Below, in pieces: positions 6,458-8,407 of a stretch of 8,407 nt of DNA. The stretch is from Pyrodictium delaneyi (lineage in GTDB: Archaea; Thermoproteota; Thermoprotei_A; Sulfolobales; Pyrodictiaceae), in assembly GCA_015661645.1 (NCBI GenBank), contig DQVR01000097.1, forward strand, positions 1-8,407. The letters are read 5' to 3'. Below the pieces are notes generated by a model. That model did no database searches, was not told where the DNA came from, and saw nothing but the letters and a program-made list of their open reading frames with translations. Numbering within the stretch: the first letter of the stretch is position 1; every line of letters starts with the position of its first letter. The position numbers were made by a program, and so were the translations under genes.

Positions 6458-6469
6458 CTATATTTATAG
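6458..6469 (-). promoter_or_regulatory. TATA-box promoter of the membrane-protein/glycosyltransferase/deacetylase operon
   Basis: CTATAAATATAG on the minus strand is the best archaeal TATA box in the window. Transcription would start about 25 bases downstream, near 6437, leaving a leader of roughly 30-35 bases before 6402. Both ATGs near the start of that leader (ATGAGCATGTAA, from 6436) lead at once to a stop. No convincing promoter was seen before the two downstream genes, so all three are probably on one message. Confidence 0.65.
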
Positions 6470-6478
6470 CCTAATCTA

Positions 6479-6524
6479 GGGCCCGCTGACGTGTGTCTAA
6501 ACACGCGTAGAGCCGGGGCCCCGG
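6479..6524. repeat. Cluster of three palindromes between nucS and the operon promoter
   Basis: Within 46 bases there are GGGCCC (6479-6484), a hairpin ACGTGTGT-CTAA-ACACGCGT (6489-6508, one mismatch or G-U pair), and the perfect 12-base palindrome CCGGGGCCCCGG (6513-6524). The cluster is downstream of nucS and just upstream of the operon's TATA box. It could terminate nucS transcripts, bind a regulator, or be part of a small structured RNA; nothing in it looks like a tRNA or a clear C/D box RNA. Confidence 0.5.
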
Positions 6525-6552
6525 ACCCGATGTGCCCAGAACCCAAAAGATG

Positions 6553-7344
6553 TTAGCGCTTAATGAACTCGAGTAACGAGGCGGCGCCGCCACGGCGTTT
6601 CTCACGCTTAGCCTCACGATACAGCTTTGCAACATCTATGTGGCGGTACTCCAGGCCGAGGCTAGTGAGTAGTGAGAGAGCGTCCTTGGTTATCGCTGGA
6701 GCGGCCAGAATTCCTCTAACCTTGGCCTCGGGGTTAACCTTACGAAAGTTCTCTAAATACCTATGGAGCTGTTTGACTGCTTCAAGCCCTGCAGTTACGC
6801 GCTTAACCTCTATCACTACGTAACGGCCCTCGGAGTCCACAGCCACTATATCCGCGTAGCCGCTTTCTACAGGCCGTTCTCTCCTAACAACTCTTAGACC
6901 TTCCTCTATGACTTCTGGATGGTGTGCAAGATAGTCAGCTATCTCCTCCTCGTCAAGGTACTCTATGAATTCCGCATCGTCTACAAGCCCGTGAACAGCA
7001 ATGGCGAAGTATATCTTGGATATTATTATCTCGAGGATCTCTCTAGGCCTTTTTCTCACACTCCGGAATAATATCAAGTTGTCCTGCCGTTCAACGGTTA
7101 TCACGTGGCTATCCGGCTGCCAGTTTACGGGAGAATACCCGCTAGGCCTATGGACCAATACAGCGCCGTCCGGCTTAACTATTATGAGGCGGTCGCCCTC
7201 GCCAAGCCTACTTGCCCCACGCCCCTCATAGACCACGCTGCACCTAGCAGCAACTACTAGCAGGTCACGCCGCACAACAGCAGAGTTAATGAAGTCATAA
7301 CCAGTGGCTAGGTCCGGGTTAACAATGTACCTAACCGATGTCAT
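6553..7344 (-). CDS. nucS: NucS/EndoMS mismatch-specific endonuclease
   Basis: This 263-residue protein has the two NucS domains. The N-terminal DNA-binding part has ARCSVVYEGRGASRLGEGD (33-51), IIVKPDGAVLVHRPSG and PVNWQP (72-77, with W75). The RecB-like nuclease part has GYADIVAVD...YVVIEVKR, giving the D165, E179, K181 catalytic set, followed by QLHRYLENF and GILAAPAITKDA. NucS/EndoMS cuts both strands at mismatches and is stimulated by the sliding clamp PCNA; it serves as a mismatch repair enzyme where MutS/MutL are absent. The C-terminus ASLLEFIKR resembles a weak PCNA-binding motif. Start is ATG 7344; the roughly 27 residues before the RCSV strand match the extension usual in archaeal members. 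No good Shine-Dalgarno site is seen, so the message may be leaderless. It is divergent from priL. The downstream operon has its own promoter. Confidence 0.93.
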   Translation of the reverse strand: MTSVRYIVNPDLATGYDFINSAVVRRDLLVVAARCSVVYEGRGASRLGEGDRLIIVKPDGAVLVHRPSGYSPVNWQPDSHVITVERQDNLILFRSVRKRPREILEIIISKIYFAIAVHGLVDDAEFIEYLDEEEIADYLAHHPEVIEEGLRVVRRERPVESGYADIVAVDSEGRYVVIEVKRVTAGLEAVKQLHRYLENFRKVNPEAKVRGILAAPAITKDALSLLTSLGLEYRHIDVAKLYREAKREKRRGGAASLLEFIKR

Positions 7345-7431
7345 GCGCGTACACGCTCGCAGCCTTTAGAGAACCCATACTAAAGGCTCGGCATAGCCCC
7401 TGTCCATAAAACTTGAAGAGGTGTAGCCCCC

Positions 7432-7452
7432 GGGTTCAAGAAGCTTGAGCCC
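7432..7452. other. Strong hairpin in the nucS-priL gap
   Basis: GGGTTCAAG (7432-7440), a 3-base AAG loop, and CTTGAGCCC (7444-7452) form a 9-base-pair stem with one G-U pair. It lies in the 221-base divergent gap, 114 bases before the priL start. A possible plus-strand TATA box, CATAAAAC at 7405-7412, would start transcription almost at the hairpin. There is no T-run after it on either strand, so it is not a typical terminator. The remainder of the gap (7345-7565) shows no open reading frame of useful size and no tRNA. Confidence 0.45.
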
Positions 7453-7557
7453 TAACGCCTAGAAGGGTGTCTCCCGGGAAATAGAGGGTTAGACGCGGCA
7501 AGGGCCTGGAACCCCGAGATAATGCGGCACAGTGTATAGATGACGCAGCGGGGTTAA

Positions 7558-7561
7558 GAGG
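7558..7561 (+). promoter_or_regulatory. Shine-Dalgarno site of priL
   Basis: GAGG lies 4 bases before ATG 7566, slightly close but acceptable. A GTGTATAG at 7532-7539 is TATA-like, but a start 25 bases after it would leave almost no room for this site, so the promoter may lie further upstream. Confidence 0.5.
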
Positions 7562-7565
7562 AACT

Positions 7566-8407
7566 ATGAGCTTTGCTACCCCTGCGCTGCTCGATACTAG
7601 GCTCTACCCCTTCCTAGCGGACCCTGTAGCGGTAGCTCGCAGGAGATTCGGCGTGAGTCCTCTCGAAGTAGCCCGGCGGCGCAAAGAGTATGTAGAGATA
7701 GCGTTCAAGCGGCTAGATGCGGCTCTTCGCCGCGCATTCATACCAGGGCCGTGGAAGACCCTAGAGGAGGAGGTACTCTCTTTCTATTATGCCGCGCTTG
7801 CTGCAAACCTCTCGGGTAATCGATGGGTAGTCTCGCGCCTCGCTCTTGCCGAGGCCAACCGTGCGTACGAGCTGTTAAAAGACGAAAAGGACGAGGTAGT
7901 GGCATATCTAGGCCGCATAGTGGGCCTTAAGAGCCTCTCTTACGGGAGGAGCTATAGAGAGCCAATAGCTCTTGTCCGTGGCGTGCCCGTGTACCGTGTC
8001 TACCACTATTCGATGAACCTGGTAGAGTACTTGCATGCGGCACGGAGGCTTCTCGGAGATGATGCCTGGAAACCAATAAACTATCCGGTCAGAAAGGGTG
8101 TAATCTATCTGGAAAAACAACATGTACTGCGTATAGTTAAGGAGATTTTAGTTGAATATATAGAGGGTAAAATAATAAGAAGTATTGGTAAAGATGTCAG
8201 CCTAGAACTAGCCCAGCCCATAGTAGGGCTAATCGAGCACATAAAGAAGGAACTGTCAGAGAGGCAGGAGCCAAGGATACGGGGAACCCGCGTAGAGATA
8301 CCCAAAGGCGTCGTCATCGAAGAGGCGTTTCCGCCATGCATAGCAGACCTAGCTACCAGAGCCCGTAGAGGCGACCATCTTAGCCATCACGAGCGCTTCG
8401 CACTAGC
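7566..8407 (+). CDS. priL: DNA primase large subunit, N-terminal part (3' end outside window)
   Basis: The frame stays open from ATG 7566 to the right edge, giving 280 residues of an incomplete gene. PriL with the catalytic subunit PriS forms archaeal primase; PriL carries a [4Fe-4S] cluster and helps set primer length. Seen here: LLDTRLYPFLADPVAVARRR at the start (7-26), a long helical region with internal R/E-rich segments, and the family signature EEAFPPC (252-258), where C258 is the expected first cluster cysteine. It is followed by the conserved HHERFALA (274-281; H275, R277, F278). The other three cluster cysteines would lie past the edge. Codons around 8130-8200 are more AT-rich than the rest, but the frame and family match continue, so this looks like local composition. 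It is divergent from nucS; the pairing suggests a replication/repair neighbourhood. Confidence 0.88.
   Translation, partial: MSFATPALLDTRLYPFLADPVAVARRRFGVSPLEVARRRKEYVEIAFKRLDAALRRAFIPGPWKTLEEEVLSFYYAALAANLSGNRWVVSRLALAEANRAYELLKDEKDEVVAYLGRIVGLKSLSYGRSYREPIALVRGVPVYRVYHYSMNLVEYLHAARRLLGDDAWKPINYPVRKGVIYLEKQHVLRIVKEILVEYIEGKIIRSIGKDVSLELAQPIVGLIEHIKKELSERQEPRIRGTRVEIPKGVVIEEAFPPCIADLATRARRGDHLSHHERFAL

Noticed and set aside
6479..6545. Possible tRNA or C/D box RNA in the GC-rich gap after nucS
   Set aside because: Only a 4-base acceptor-like match was found, with no T-loop; a CTGA at 6487-6490 has no matching C box.
7425..7460. GGGTTCAAG as a possible tRNA T-arm
   Set aside because: The five bases before TTC do not pair with the bases after the loop, and no acceptor or anticodon arms can be drawn around it.
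7908..8341. Two minus-strand open frames opposite priL
   Set aside because: The plus-strand frame runs uninterrupted to the edge and carries the PriL signature; the opposite frames do not resemble proteins.

Overview
This window looks like chromosomal DNA of a hyperthermophilic crenarchaeon, probably of the Desulfurococcales/Pyrodictiaceae type. Supporting signs are an archaeal-type primase large subunit, a NucS/EndoMS nuclease with the archaeal N-terminal extension, a TATA-box promoter, heavy use of ATA, AGG and CTA codons, moderate GC, and frequent TTG/GTG-type starts. The species assignment is an inference from gene content, not a match to a known genome.

Layout. (1) Positions 1-1791, plus strand: the 3' end of a NapG-like ferredoxin gene, a complete napH-like quinol-oxidising membrane ferredoxin gene, and, after a 114-base gap, a small ferredoxin-fold protein that resembles the NapD chaperone. 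Together they read as the accessory end of a periplasmic-type (Nap) nitrate reductase locus whose catalytic subunit is not in the window. (2) Positions 1921-3594, plus strand: a large M28-type zinc aminopeptidase of the DUF4910-like kind. (3) Positions 3591-6402, minus strand: a tightly packed three-gene operon transcribed from a clear TATA box near 6464. In transcription order it holds an integral-membrane UPF0104/LPG-synthase-TM flippase-like protein, a PIG-A-like GT4 glycosyltransferase, and a NodB-type (CE4) polysaccharide deacetylase. Genes overlap by 52 and 4 bases and none has an obvious ATG start. (4) Positions 6553-7344, minus strand: nucS. (5) From 7566 to the right edge, plus strand: the 5' part of priL, divergent from nucS across a 221-base gap that contains a strong hairpin.

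How the genes work together. NapG and NapH would pass electrons from quinol to a nitrate reductase that NapD helps to mature. The minus-strand operon reads as a 'transfer a sugar, remove its acetyl group, move the lipid across the membrane' cassette. It is formally similar to the first steps of GPI-anchor synthesis (PIG-A then PIG-L) and to aminosugar-lipid pathways in bacteria. The peptidase gene runs tail-to-tail into that operon, sharing a CTAG at the two stop codons. NucS (mismatch-directed DNA cutting) and PriL (primer synthesis) form a replication/repair pair.

The most interesting points are the possible archaeal aminosugar-glycolipid cassette, Nap accessory genes in an archaeal setting, the run of non-ATG starts, and an apparent concentration of the hexamer GAACCC/GGGTTC in the intergenic gaps. 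No rRNA, tRNA, CRISPR array, insertion sequence or integrase was seen.
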